DNA from: Sabellastarte sp. h YS-2021
Lineage: Eukaryota; Annelida; Polychaeta; Sabellida; Sabellidae
Assembly: GCA_964017235.1 (NCBI GenBank)
Contig: OZ024936.1
Location: forward strand, 48,473,028-48,537,027
Length of the DNA: 64,000 nt
Reading direction: 5' to 3'
Below are positions 12,666 through 25,639 of this stretch, in pieces. The notes beneath the pieces were generated by a model. The model was given only the letters and a program-made list of their open reading frames with translations, was not told where the DNA came from and made no database searches. How positions within the stretch are numbered: position 1 is the stretch's first letter; each line of letters starts with the position of its first letter. The translations under genes and the position numbers were made by a program.

Positions 12666-13931
12666 GTACTCACCATTATAGGACAAATATACATAAACTG
12701 GTTTTTATAAGCTTGCCAAATATACATATACCATTTAATAGGCTTGGTCAGTAGTGTAGCAATCGTGCTTAGCAATTAAGACTGCTCGGTATACATAATA
12801 CTGTCTTTATATTTGAAAGGTGAGATAGCTTACACAAAAATACATTTACCCCTTGATAAACATATCAAAAATACTTGTGCTACTCTCTTCATAAGCATGT
12901 AGGGGCTTGTACTGGATTGTTGCGTTGGTATTATTAGCCATGCTTGTTCTCATTTGGCATGTTAGTTTAAGGCATTCAGAAAAGTAAGGATTCAGTGTTT
13001 TATCACATTTTACATTATTTTTGGCATGATTTATATTGCATGTTGTATTAAGGATTGAATTTCTGTACAAATTAAATATCACACCTGTTTTACAATTTAA
13101 TTACCTGAGTCATGGATTGATATCTGTTAGTAGCAGATGTAGATATGGGATAGTGAAAGGATAGTGTCTTCCTTTTCTGAACTCTCAAAAAATTATATTT
13201 TATTCCCTTTTCCCTCTCTCTTTGCCTGGTTTATCACCTTTATTTAGTGCATAAAAATCAGTCCAGTAGGTCTTTTGAAGAAATCTTTACATCTGCATCT
13301 TTATACCTCTCTTTGTTTACTTTTAGTAAGTCTAAAATTCTAATTGTCTAGTTCTGTTAATAGAATATCAGTGATCTGTTTTTCATATCACAAAATTTAT
13401 TTATTTGGAATGTATGAATAAAAATTGTATTTATGAACCTTAACAATATCTTGCAGTGCCATTTATTTCACTGTTGCCAAACAAAATGAAATTACTGTAA
13501 GTTGTTCTTTGGCCCTTTAAAACTGGTAATGATCTTCGGAAATAATTACACCGCTGGTGACATAAGTGGTTTACCTTAATTTGACCTTGAGCTGTGAAAT
13601 ATTCCCAGTAGGTCAATATATTCAAAGCTTTTTACTACAGAGAAGCTTTACTGTACGTGACCTATGGGTAATTATTTGTTTGAAAAATGTAACAGATGAC
13701 CACAACTTGATGGTTCATTATCATGTCATTGAACTTTTAAGAAAAGTTTTCATCTGCTTTAAGTAGTACTACTCCCTTTTTAATGGGAAAGACTACAGTC
13801 AATGCCAAATTTCAACAAGAAATGATACATGTATCAAAAATTGGGGAAACAAACTGAAGTTATTGGACATCCTTAGTGTTGTATGTATAATGCATGAACA
13901 TGTAGATTGTAGATATGAGTTTGAAATGTAG
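12666..13931. other. Intron downstream of cassette B
   Basis: AT-rich, short spurious frames only, no recognised feature before the hAT-like element. Confidence 0.45.
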
Positions 13932-14406
13932 TTTTAAGGTAGGGATGGGTCGGTATGAAAAATGTGTACATCTGGAGGCCACCAATGCAAAACCGTTCCT
14001 AATTCGGGACTCCATGTTTTAGTTTACCCCAATCAAACATGGATGTTTCCTGTCAATGAAATCGCAATAAAAATCTCAAAATACACAAAATATGGGATGA
14101 AAGTGTGTAATATCTTCAGATTTCTGGTTTATGTCCAATATTTTTAAGTTTTCCTTCCATTATGTGTGTTGACAAGTGAGATTGAGGTCATAAAGTGTTG
14201 TCACATATTTACCACAAAATTGCTATAAAAGTTCGAAAGTGTACAAAAATATAGAATATAATCATGCAAATTTCTTCAGATTTAGGGTATCTTCCCAATA
14301 TTTGAAGTTCTCCTTCCATTATATGTGCTGATAAGTGAAGTGGTATTTCATGAAAATGCTCTTGATACCGAGACACTGGGCTTACCGACCCATCCCTATT
14401 TTAAAG
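13932..14406. mobile_element. hAT-like MITE with perfect 16-bp inverted ends
   Basis: The element is 13940-14398. Termini TAGGGATGGGTCGGTA and its exact complement; flanks TTTTAAGG and TTTTAAAG form an 8-bp target duplication with one mismatch. Two related internal halves each contain a TTCCTTCCATTAT-type or TCTCCTTCCATTAT-type phrase. No coding capacity. Confidence 0.82.
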
Positions 14407-14836
14407 TAAAAGCATGTTCCCTGCTGTCCTGCCATTTTAATGAAATGTGATAATATAGTTCACTCAGTACAAGTAGAATCAGTATAGGTCAAAGTAAGGC
14501 AAAAGTGGAACCAATTGTAAGGTCCAGACATCAGAATAAGCAATATTTTTCTTAGCAATATGTGTGGAGGTTAGGTATCAGTAGAACCACATCCTGTTGA
14601 TATTCGATGTTTTGTTTATACAGAGTCTACTGTATATAGTAGAATGTAACCAAAAGTAGAACCAAATCCTGTGGATACTGAAGGTTCTAGTTCTACTGAA
14701 TCTGTTGTATTTTTTTTTGTCCTGCAAGTTTAACAACAACATCATGACTGCACAAGTACAGCCCAACCTCTCAAGTAACTCACAATTCTCCTAACTGAAA
14801 GGCAAAGGCTCAGACCATTTGTCAACATTCCTAATA

Positions 14837-15396
14837 CCCCTTTCATACTACAGGCAGTAAAAAAAATATAACCCACTGTAACCCGCATTTTGGGAAACGT
14901 CCCTGTCCTTGGATCACCGTCAGATGTCCGTAGACGACCTTGCGAGTCAGTGGCGATCCATCCATTACCTTGCGAGTGCTATGGAAGTTTTAGACTGATT
15001 AAAATTTCTGCCTCTGATTCAGTACCGTGGGCATGCGCAGACGATTTTGAGCATGCGCGTTTGAATTTCTGACAACAGTAACCGAAGGTGTGGTCCACGG
15101 TGTACATAAGGTTGTGATTCGGTCATCTTTCAGTGTATTACGTTGATATAAGGTGAGTCAAAAGTATTGGTCATTTCATCAGACGGCTACCGAAGGTGAG
15201 TTGAGGTTGCTTCATGGTGACAAACGTTTGTAGCACTGTCATTCTACTGTTATTGATGGTTAAAAAACTGTGTACAATCAGTGGCCGTCCACTTGTAGTG
15301 TGAACAACTTGGACGAAATGGGGATGACCTGGTGGGCGGTTCCGCCACCGAGAAAAATTTCTAACCGTGGTACTATCACCTGTAGTGTGAAGGGGG
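14837..15396. mobile_element. MITE with CCCC...GGGG inverted ends
   Basis: 560-bp element. Left end CCCCTTTCATACTACAGG, right end the complement of CCCCCTTCACACTACAGG (16 of 18 match). Its left portion, including GGGAAACGTCCCTGTCCTTG, is repeated inside DIRS element B near 57,740-57,930. No obvious target duplication. Confidence 0.7.
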
Positions 15397-15982
15397 CATA
15401 CGGCTCTTTAGCCTGCCACTCTGGCAGGACCCAGTGACAGAAGACCAACATTTCAAATGGCCAGCAGAGCCACTGTGTATCTGCCTGTACATGGGTTAAA
15501 ACCAACATCCTCTGTGTTCCTAGGCGAGTGTGTAACCCACCAGGCCAAAACATAACTATTTGTTCAACCAAATTTCTGATAAAGTAATAAAAGTATACAG
15601 GTTATGAAACTGAGCTAATTTCGGGCCCATCCTACAAGTGATCCTTTTGTGAATAGAGCCCAGTGTGTGGGGTATCTCAAGAAATATATGTCTTGATGCT
15701 TTAGAATTTATTTCAGTAAGAGCCTGGAATGGTTTGTTATAAATAAATGAATAAAAAATAGGAAGCAAAAAATAGCTGACATCATCATTGCCCCTCCTCG
15801 CCTTCCCATCAAAAAGAAAGAGAAATATAGAAAATTTTAAAAAAAAACCAGTAAATATAAAAAACAATAAATGAAGATAAAAAATAGTGGATGTTGTGTG
15901 TCTTTGTATTTGCTGCAATGTGTGTTAACTTCAGATTAATGTTGTCAACATGAATAATCTTAAAAATCTCATAGAGGAAATA

Positions 15983-16215
15983 GAACGATGAAAGGTAAAA
16001 TTCACCTCAGTATGTGAAATTCACCGCAGTATTTGAATGTCACCACAGTATGTGAAATTCACCACAGTATGTGAAATACACCACTGTATGTGAAATTCAC
16101 CACTTTCCCATGTTGTGGTGAATTTTACATACTGAGGTAAATTTCACATACAGTGGTGAATTATACATACAGTGGTATATTTCACATACTGTGATGAATT
16201 TGGCTTTTCTTGCTC
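15983..16215. mobile_element. TA-flanked MITE built from inverted arrays of a ~22-bp repeat
   Basis: Flanked by TA on both sides. The left arm has tandem units with ATGTGAAATTCACCACAGT; the right arm has the complementary units (ATACTGTGGTGAATTT-like). The whole sequence can fold into one long hairpin. The ends resemble those of the 1433-1656 family (GAACGATGAAA and the complement of GAGCAAGAAAA), suggesting a sister family. Confidence 0.7.
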
Positions 16216-18122
16216 TATGTGTATTTGTCTCTGACCAAAATTTTTCTTGGCAAGCACTTTAAAAAAAAATTTAATATCATTTCTCAAGCCAAATTGTTGT
16301 AAACATCAGTCAGATGAGCTGTAATATTGTTTATTATTAATTCTGACACCAGTCCAGTGTATTTGCGTAATTTTATTTTTTGAAAATTGTATGTTTTTAT
16401 TTCATAAAAATGTTATATACCCTACCATATGAACACACTTGAGTTAGGGATGTCTAGTCCAGTGACTTAAATGTGAGTAGCAAAAACGCTTGTTTAATGT
16501 GTACAACCACCACAAAGAGAATAAACTATTTTTGGCAGTTATGGGCATGGCAAAGTGAATTAGGTCACCAGAGGTCAAAGGGTGGTAAGTATAAAGGTTT
16601 AATTAGGGTTTTTCCCTTATAGGTTAAATTCCATGTAAAGTGTATGTGGTGGTCACCGATGCCTAGCCATCTTTAACCCAAGTGTTTTCATATGTAAGGT
16701 ATATACATTTTTTCTTCATAAAAATGTGTTTAACATTTAAAATATAAACATTTTAATTGTTGTGATGTGACAGAGTGTCATGTGCCTGGTGAACACTGGC
16801 CCCCATATTTCTCTGCCTGATTTCTTCATTCAATTTCTATTATTTTTTCTTTTTTTTATATATTTTTTTTCTAGGGTTGGTATTTTACCAAGCAAAAGTT
16901 ATTTAAAATGAAGTTTTTTTTTACAACTTCATAGTTTGATGCCAACACAAATAATTGTTTTTAATTGTAGAACATTTAGTATGCAACTGGATCATATTTT
17001 CTTTAATCAATTTGGAAATACTAATGTTTTGTAAAATGTGTATGCTTCATGTTAATCTAAATAGTTAAGATATTTTATGAAAACTACCAAGATTATCTTA
17101 TTTTTTCAGATTTCACTTTATTAACTGTGTATGTCATAAATAGACTTGAATGGTTGATAATAAAAGTCTTTTCCGATCTCCGGTTTTGTTAAGTGGTGAC
17201 TGAAAAAGTTTGTTTATACCTGGTACATTAAAGGATGAAATTAAACCCTATATATGTGGCCATCTCTTTACTGCTTCTTCTATATTTTGTGTACGAATCT
17301 ACAGTGCAATTATACCAATATTTTTGTAACTTAACTCTTGATGATTTTTGTGTAGACTTATAAATTGTAAAAATATTTAAAAAATTAAAAAAAAATTACA
17401 AAAAACAACTGATTTTAAGTTTCAACCATTTTTGTTGTTACCTTAGAAACATGGTGATCAATTAATGTGATAGTTTATGTTATTTATATTTAATATTTTA
17501 TAACATATGAGACCCTCTGTTACCTTTCACTATACTTCAAAAATATATTCAAGTAAATTATATCTTAATATCACTCATATGGTATTTCTTCTGTTATCCA
17601 AACAAGAAATAATCCATCATATTGTTTGAATAAAAGAAGTTATGGTGAACTTATTGGTTTCTCAGTGGTTAAACCCTTGAAAGTCACATATCAACAGGAC
17701 CATATAAACAATTCTATACTTACTCAAAAAAGAAACTCGAGTTTTATACGGAATAAATTACCGTATATCTCGGGTTTCTTTTTTGGCTTAGTATATTAAG
17801 GAATTTCAGACAGCAGAGATCATTTCAATGCAGAAACCCTGTGTATAATTGATTACAAAGATTCTTTATCTTTGTCAGCTTTAAATAAAGAATTATAAAA
17901 CATTATTTTTTAAAAGTTTGGTAGGATTACAATAAAGAAAAATAATGATCATAGATAAATAAAGATCTGATTAAAGCTCTGAAGAATAAGCAAGTACCTG
18001 ATAAAGAATAGAGCAATGTCAACTTACACAAGTACAAAAGAATTCTGTTTTCCTGTTTTATATTGGAAACTTTTCAAATGAAGAAACTGGTATCCAAAAA
18101 TTTAACTATGAAAAAGGGAGTA
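16216..18122. other. Intron segment with one strong hairpin
   Basis: AT-rich and non-coding. Contains an isolated hairpin at 17726-17784. Nothing else recognised. Confidence 0.45.
17726..17784. repeat. Near-perfect hairpin
   Basis: Arms of ~24-26 bp: AAAAAAGAAACTCGAG...TATACGG and CCGTATATCTCGGGTTTC..., around a 9-bp AT loop. It may be a tiny palindromic element; no coding role. Confidence 0.6.
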
Positions 18123-18348
18123 GAGTAAGAACCCTAAAGTTTGCCACATATCTGAAATTCACCACATTTGGAAATACTAATAACAATAATGAATGGGGGT
18201 GAGAATTGTTGAATGTATAATAAATCCAGGCTTTTTGAACTAAAATATGTATCGAGGTTAAGGCAGAGCATCATTTTCTGCACAGAATTAACTATGGTTT
18301 TTGAGGTTGCGAATTTTAGATTTCTGGCAAATTTTAGATTTCTTACTC
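18123..18348 (+). mobile_element. TA-flanked MITE, copy 2 (degenerate)
   Basis: Diverged member of the 1433-1656 family. It keeps GAGTAAG at the left, CTTACTC at the right and internal phrases GCCACATATCTGAAATTC and GAATTTTAGATTTC. The right flank has mutated from TA to GA. Confidence 0.7.
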
Positions 18349-18974
18349 GACCAGTAATGGATGAAGATCAAAGTGATAGGAAAAGAGTACTCTGGTATAT
18401 ACATTCTTTGCTTAGTTGATCTTTTATTGCAGTCTAACCTTTTGTAGTAGCTGTTGATCCATATTAACTCAGTAATTTGATAGTAAATGTATATATAAAA
18501 ATATGACAGTACATGTTATTGTAATCAGTAGTAGATAAAAAATACTTCGTCTAATTTATTTTGTCACTTGTAATTACTAACTGTTCATTGTAAGTGTGTT
18601 TTTTGGTGTGTTTTTTTGATTATCTTAACTCAGAAGTATTTAATATGAATTTATAGACACTACATTTAAACTTTGTTCAGTAGTGTGGTATTGTAATGTT
18701 AATATATTTTTAAGCAATTTGTAAGATCCTAAGTATTAAATTTACTCATAACAATGTCTTGTATTTTATGTAACTCTTAACATAATCAAGCAAGGTGACC
18801 AGGGAACATTGCATCAATATTTATCAATCTTTCTTCTTAAATTTTGAAATGATATTAATGTCTAAAATAATGCCAAAGTCTTACTCAAGCAACTTTCTTG
18901 AAAATTTAACTCTTTTTAATCAACATTTTTATTATATAAAAATTTCTTTGTACTTTTAGAATTTTGTTCATGTT

Positions 18975-19200
18975 ACACACAGTTCATGAAATTGCCAGTG
19001 AGGAAACCCCCATTCTGTGTCCTTTTTTTGTGGGAAATTCTTTATGAAGTTGTGATTTTTGAGGCTATGTTGGGCCTCTGCTGTCCCTTTATGCAAAATT
19101 GGCACAAAGTTTGATTATTTTGTCTTACTTTTAGTCTTAAAGGGTGGCAAATTTCACACACTGTGGCAAATTTCATTTGTATTACTGTACAGCAATGGGC
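18975..19200. repeat. Unclassified dispersed repeat
   Basis: Homologous to 41000-41205: shared phrases include ATTGCCAGTGAGGAAA, GATTATTTTGTCTTA and ACTAGCAAATTTC-like ends. Both copies have weak inverted ends around TTTGCCA. Too diverged to place in a family. Confidence 0.4.
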
Positions 19201-19307
19201 TTATTATAGAAGTGACAATTAAATTTGAAAAATCACGATTGTAATGTTCATATGCATTGTGCAATATTTTACAGTACTAATGCATTTGTTTATAACAATG
19301 ATTGTAG

Positions 19308-19418
19308 CTTATTACAAAGATGGTTACCAGCTTTACTTGAACACTGGTTGGAGCAGCTCACTCAACCGTTACAACAGGAAGTTGCTCACACAGGAAGCTC
19401 TATTAGTTACAACACATG
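19308..19418 (+). CDS. ADAM17: ADAM17 catalytic-domain exon leading into the zinc site
   Basis: 111-nt exon with acceptor ATTGTAG and donor GTAAGT. With one base from either upstream cassette it reads AYYKDGYQLYLNTG, then ...LLTQEALLVTTH, ending one base into the glutamate codon of the zinc motif. This matches the ADAM17 stretch before HExGH. It is the common acceptor partner for both 139-nt cassettes. Confidence 0.92.
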
Positions 19419-19785
19419 GTAAGTGAATTCAGTTTAACATCAAGCCAGTATTTCCTAATATATTGTTTAGTATTCATTAGTCCCCAAGGTATAGGTAGTA
19501 ATATGAATGGGGGCTTGTTTTGGGGGGCTTTTTAATGGTTAATAATTCATCAAAACAATAAAAATATATAAATTTGGCCAAATATAGCACAGTTTACTTG
19601 TAAATTATTAACTTACAATATCTCATTCAGTTTTAAAGCCGCACACGCTGATTTTGATATTTGTAAGCAGTCCAACCAGTAGTTAAAGCTGACCTTGTTT
19701 GAAGAGCTAGATTTTCATTGGGTAATACGAAAATGATAAGTTATAATACAAGAGGGTAGTTTGGCATGAAACAAGAGAGAAATTA

Positions 19786-20009
19786 GAGTAAGAAATCTAA
19801 AATTCGCCACATATCTGAAATTCGCCACATGTTGAAAAACTAATAAAATAAATTAATTGAGGTGAGATTTGTTGAATGTACAGTGAATTAAGGCTTTTTG
19901 AACTGAAAAATACCAATTTTAAGACAAAATATCATTTTCTTTGTAAAATTAACTGAGGTTTTAGAGGTGGCGAATTTTAGATTCCTGGCGAATTTTAGAT
20001 TTCTTACTC
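19786..20009 (+). mobile_element. TA-flanked MITE, copy 3
   Basis: Well-preserved copy of the 1433-1656 family, with matching GAGTAAGAAATCTAAAATTC inverted ends and TA flanks. It sits in the intron right after the exon preceding the zinc site. Confidence 0.85.
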
Positions 20010-22129
20010 TACAAGTGTGAGAGAATGGAGATAAAGTCTTAAAATGAAGTATTCAGATAATAAAAGTTCTGTTGTGTATGATAACACCCACTGACTGGTA
20101 GATAATGGCTACTGTTGCTTATATCGGTGCTTTCATAAGCACCCCTCCACTATCTTACATTATTGCTAATAAATTGCTAATATGTGAACGTTCTCCATTA
20201 AAACCCAATAATCGGTCTAATTTTATTACTTTTTCAACAAAATTTTCCTTGTTTTAGTAGTTATTTCACATTTTATTTTGTAGAGATTTGTTTATTAACC
20301 GCATTTTACTTCCAGTTGGTGTGTGCTAAAATGTGGTTCCTCCAGATTTTTTTTTTTTTTTTTCAGAACGCCCAGCTCATTTTCATTGTTGTAAACACCC
20401 ATCCCTAACTTTTGCAAATAGTTGGTCACATTGCACATGGGTGCTTCAGAGGGTGGATACGCTAAATCACCAACCCCTCCCCTGTTCATGTTTAGACTTG
20501 CAAATGAGTGATAAAGTGATTATGTTGAATAGTGTTGTAACGAGTTGACCAAAACTCGAGTCGTAACTCGGTGGGCGATATTTGGGCATCACATCGGTTT
20601 ACGCAATTTAAACTTGAGTTTGTAAGAAATAAATAATGATATACTAATCTTGTTACAAACTAGCACTTTAGCAATTTATCAAACCATAAACACGTAAAAA
20701 TCAATTAGCAATGGTCATTTTTTTTATTTCCCTTATTTACGTGGCTGTTCCATAAAGTGCACATACATATCTGCACAATTTAACCGGCAACAAAATATAT
20801 TTCCTTGCAATAAAATGGCACTAAACACGATTAATGGCGGATCCCTTAATGACAATATTTAAACATTATTTATACTTGTGTCATTTACTCGAGTTCAACT
20901 CGCATCTAACAGGTGATCCTCGATCTACAGAAATCGATAATGATTACAGCCCTAGTGTTGAACATTGATTTCAAAATAACGCATGGGTCTTTTCATGATG
21001 GGTAGTTGGTAGGCTGGAGGAAAATAATGCAAACTGGTCAAGACTTTGTACTTAGTACCATCGCTTACCAGCAAGCAACTTCCTCATAAACTTTGCAAAT
21101 TCACGTCAGGTGGAAGATCTACCCCCGCTCCCCCAACATAAGTTAGCATGTTGGTGTTGATTCATTAATAAACTGGAATTGGTGTTAGTTATTGAGTGCC
21201 AGTTGGCTTCACATTAGTGCTGTGAAATCAGTCAGAATTTTGGGTTCGATGTTTGGTAACTTTACAACCTAGCGAACTTTGATTTAGTTCGATCATCAAA
21301 CCAATGTTTTCAAAAGCTGAAAAAAAGAACCCAGAAATCTACCACAGAATCTTGTCACTGTGTTAAAAATTTGGTAAAAAGATAATATGCGTAGGATATT
21401 GGGCTTCGTCCATTATTCCGCCTGGAATAATGATTTATTCGGCGATACAGTACTCAAACCCCGTCCTTTACTGCTACATTAGAATGTATCTTGAAATATG
21501 AAAAACACAACTGTGTGGAATGTATGCTTGTTTTGGTCAACTTATTAAATGCAAGTAATTCTAGTATAATTGATAGTATAAGTGGGACGGGAACACAAAA
21601 ATGGTCTCCAGTAACCATCGTGTCAGTCAACTGCTATTGTTTCCTTGCCTATAAATGCTTCTACATTATATAATTTGTCTTTTATTCCAGTTCTTTATGC
21701 ATTGCCAAACACAGGATCTCTTTGAAAATCGCCAGTATATTGATTAAATGACTATTTCCAAATTGTAAAAAATGGCTGCACAAGGTCTATATTATGACAC
21801 ATTTACCTCAAATAAACATAACTACATTTGATTCGCACAGTTTTTTACATTTTTAAAAAGAATCTACTTCATTTTAAGGACTAAACAAAAAATTAAAGAG
21901 CAAAGTTGTAATTCCAAAACTACATTCAAACAATGATGTCATTTCTGCTAGGTCATGTAACTCCATTTGTCTGGAGAGGGAGGGTTTTATGGGACACGAG
22001 GCCGAAGTGTGCATTCGATCAAACTGACTCATCTATATATCGAGGCTCGAGTAACCGTTCGCACCCCTAATTGACAGTTATTTCAATCTAAGAAGAAGTT
22101 TGTGCTTTACCGTGGTGTTTTTGTTTCAG
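20010..22129. other. Intron with a possible old DNA transposon relic
   Basis: Non-coding. Repeated CTCGAGT motifs at 20,550-20,625, 20,885-20,900 and 22,045, and a GCACCCCTAAT phrase at 22,060, hint at a decayed DNA transposon, but no clean ends were found. Confidence 0.35.
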
Positions 22130-22254
22130 AGTTTGGACACAACTGGGGTAGTGAGCATGACCCGGATACAGACGAGTGTTCACCCAATGCATTTAAAGGC
22201 GGGAAGTACATCATGTATACTTACTCAGTGTCAGGCTATGACACCAATAACAAG
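22130..22254 (+). CDS. ADAM17: ADAM17 zinc-binding exon
   Basis: 125-nt exon with acceptor TTTCAG and donor GTCAGT. Joined to the previous exon it completes [12 protein letters not shown]: three zinc-ligand histidines, the catalytic glutamate and the metzincin glycine. It continues through DECSPN and [19 protein letters not shown], equivalent to the Met-turn region. It ends in phase 0. All catalytic residues of an active protease are present. Confidence 0.95.
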
Positions 22255-23449
22255 GTCAGTACATTGGTAAATACTGAACTTTTCTGCATTAACCCTTTCG
22301 CTACTGAAGGATCGTTATTCCGCCGGACTGTAGCAATATGACGTCAGAAATGCGTATGAAGTAAGATGTTAACTCACTACCTTATACACTTCATTTGCGG
22401 TATTTTGCGGCATATTTCATTTAGGAATTGATGAAATGTCGAATAAGGAAACTCCAGGGAATCCCCCGAATAAATGTAACCACAAGTAAACAATCTGCAG
22501 CTATATGCGATAAATACGGCAATATCTACAGAAACCAGTTAAAATAGGTGAAAATGGTAAAATTTATTAAAATATAGCATAACTTCCATATAAAATACTT
22601 AAACGATCGTTATAATACTGATACACCAAAGAAAAATGTATAGCAGTATACTTAAGAGAAAGGAGAAATCAATATTATAATACCTTATAATACACATTGA
22701 TGTCGACTGCTAGTCGTCATAGGTGGTAGCGAAAGGGTTAAAGCCCCTCTGGCTGATAAGCTGAGAAAAGTGTAAAAAATTAGGGCTGGACTGTTATCTT
22801 GACATGACAGAAAAGTAATTCTGATCATCAGTCGTTTGTCAGTTTGTAATTTAGAAATAACAACACTTACTGGCCATGAGTGTAAATTCTTCTTGATAGG
22901 GTTGGCTATGCCTCTCATGTCAGCACCAAAGTAGACGTTATTTTGGCCTTGGTAGTGTCCAGTGCTGTATGATCTTAATGAAACTACATGGGTTAGCATG
23001 AAGTGGGTCGATTCGTGAAGTGGGTCAGTTTTTATGTCAAGTCAGCTGACATTATGTCGTCACTCTGCGGCGTGGGCGTCCGCGTCCGCGTGAACAACTT
23101 CTCCAAAACTACAAGGCCTAGAGACGTGCTGTTTTTTTTAAAAGATACCTTATCTATCGAGGATGAAAAATTGTTCAAGGCATGCAAATCTGTCTGTTCG
23201 TCTGTTTGCTAGAGACATTACAAGGGGGGTACCCCCACCAAAAGTGTGAAAATTGCAACACTTAATCACAATTTTCTCAGTGACTATTGCAGGGATTTCT
23301 CTCATATCTTGCATATATGTACTAGGCCACAGGTAGATTCTCTTGTGTGAGTATGAGACCTGGATCTGTCTTACTTTTTTTTTAATAAATTTTTTTAATA
23401 ATTTTTAATGCATTAAAATTCATGAAATCATGCACAAAATCATTTATAA

Positions 23450-25630
23450 CTTGAAAAGTGTTGCATTTAGAGCATTTTGTTAAAATATGTTATTCAGCTA
23501 CTTTTTTCATAGCTACAATATGGTGAGTAAGTTGGGTGCCTGTCTCAATAGCTAAGTGAGTAATAGCTACTTTTGGGCTTTTCAGTAACTTCCATCATGA
23601 GTAAAATCACTTGTAACTTAAAAACTATTGCATTTAGAGAATTTCGTATAAATATGTTATTCAGCTACTTTTGGGTCAGCTATAACATAGTAAAATTTTA
23701 GACCTGTAGCTCATGGCATAGCTGAGTAATAGCTACTTTTAGGTTATCACTGTTGAGTAAATCGCTTATAACTTCAAAACTATTGCATTTAGAGAATTTC
23801 GTATAAATATGTTATTCAGCTACTTTTGGGTCAGCTATAACATAGTAAAATTTCAGACCTGTAGCTCATGGCATAGCTGAGTAATAGCTACTTTTAGGTT
23901 ATCACTGTTGAGTAAATCGCTTATAACTTGGAAACTATTGCATTTACAGTATTTTGTTTCAATATGTTATTCACCTATTTTGGGATCAGCTATAACATAG
24001 TGAAGTTTCAGATCTGTGGCTCATTGCATAGCTGAGTAATAGCTACTTTGAAGTTCTCACTATTGAGTAAATCACTTGTAACTTAAAACCTATTGCATTT
24101 AGAGAATTTCGTATAAATATGTTATTCAGCTACTTTTGGGCCAGCTATAACATAGTGAAATTTCAGATCTGTAGGTCATGGCATAGCTGAGTAATAGCTA
24201 CTTTAAAGTTCTCACTATTGAGTAAATCAGTTGTAATTGGAAAACTATTGCATTTAGAGAATTTCGTATAAATATGTTATTCAGCTACTTTTGGGTCAGC
24301 TATAACATAGTAAAATTTCAGACCTGTAGCTCATGGCATAGCTGAGTAATAGCTACTTTTAGGTCATCACTATTGAGTAAATCAGTTGTAACTTGAAAAC
24401 TATTGCATGTACAGTATTTTGTTTAAATATGTTGTTCACCTACTTTTGGGTCAGCTATAACATAGTAAAATTTCAGACCTGTAGCTCATGGCATAGCTGA
24501 GTAATAGCTACTTTGAGGTTATCACTGTTGAGTAAATCGCTTATAACTTGGAAATTATTGCATTTAGAGTATTTTGTTTCAATATGTTATTCACCTATTT
24601 TGGGGTCAGCCATAACATAGTGAAGTTCCAGACCTGTGACTCATTGCATAGCTGAGTAATAGCTACTTTGAAGTTCTCAATGTTGAGTAAATCACTTATA
24701 ATTTGAAAACTATTGCATTTAGAGAATTTAGTATAAATATGTTATTCAGCTACTTTTGGGTCAGCTATAACATAGTAAAATTTCAGACCTGTAGCTCATG
24801 GCATAGCTGAGTAATAGCTACTTTTAGGTTATCACTGTTGAGTAAATCACTTATAACTTGGAAACTATTGCATTTAGAGTATTTTGTTGCAATATGTTAT
24901 TCACCTATTTTGGGGTCAGCTATAACACAGTGAAGTTCCAGACCTGTGGCTCATTGCATAGCTGAGTAATAGCTACTTTGAAGTTCTCACTGTTGAGTAA
25001 ATCAGTTGTAATTGGAAAACTATTGCCTTTACAGAAATTTGTGCAAATATGTTATTCAGCTACTTTTGGGTCAGCTATAACATAGTGAAATTACAGACCT
25101 GTAGCTCATGGCACAACTGAGCAATAGCTATTCTCAGGCACTGACTGTTGAGTAAATCGGCTATAACTTGAAAAATATTGCATTTGGAGTATTTTGTTAA
25201 AATATATTGTTCACCTACTTTTGGGTTAGCTATAACATAGTGAAATTACAGACCTATAGCTCATGGCATAGCGGAGCAATAGCTATTTTCAGGTTCTCAC
25301 TATTGAGTAAATCAGTTGTAACTTGAAAACTATTGCATTTGCAGTATTTTGCTTAAATATGTTGTTCACCTACTTTTAGGTCAGCTATAACAGAGCAAAA
25401 ATTCAGACATGTAGCTCATTGCATAGCTGAGTAATAGTTACTTTGAGGTTCTCACTCTTGAGTAAATCAGTTGTAACTTGAAAACTATTACATTTAGAGT
25501 ATTTTGTTAAATATGTTATTCACAAACGTTTTGGTCAGCTATAACATAGTGAAATTGCAGACCTCTATGTCATGGCATAGCTGAGCAATAGCTTCTTTCA
25601 GGTTCTCACTGTTGAGTAAATCATTGTATC
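23450..25630 (+). repeat. 155-bp tandem array, about 14 units
   Basis: Same monomer as 5015-7665. Consecutive CATTTAGAG landmarks at 23631, 23786 and 23941 are exactly 155 bp apart. Confidence 0.9.
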
Positions 25631-25639
25631 CAACCTGTA

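Noticed and set aside
20333..20548. 71-codon frame with a poly-phenylalanine stretch
   Set aside because: It is produced by a T run; no coding support.
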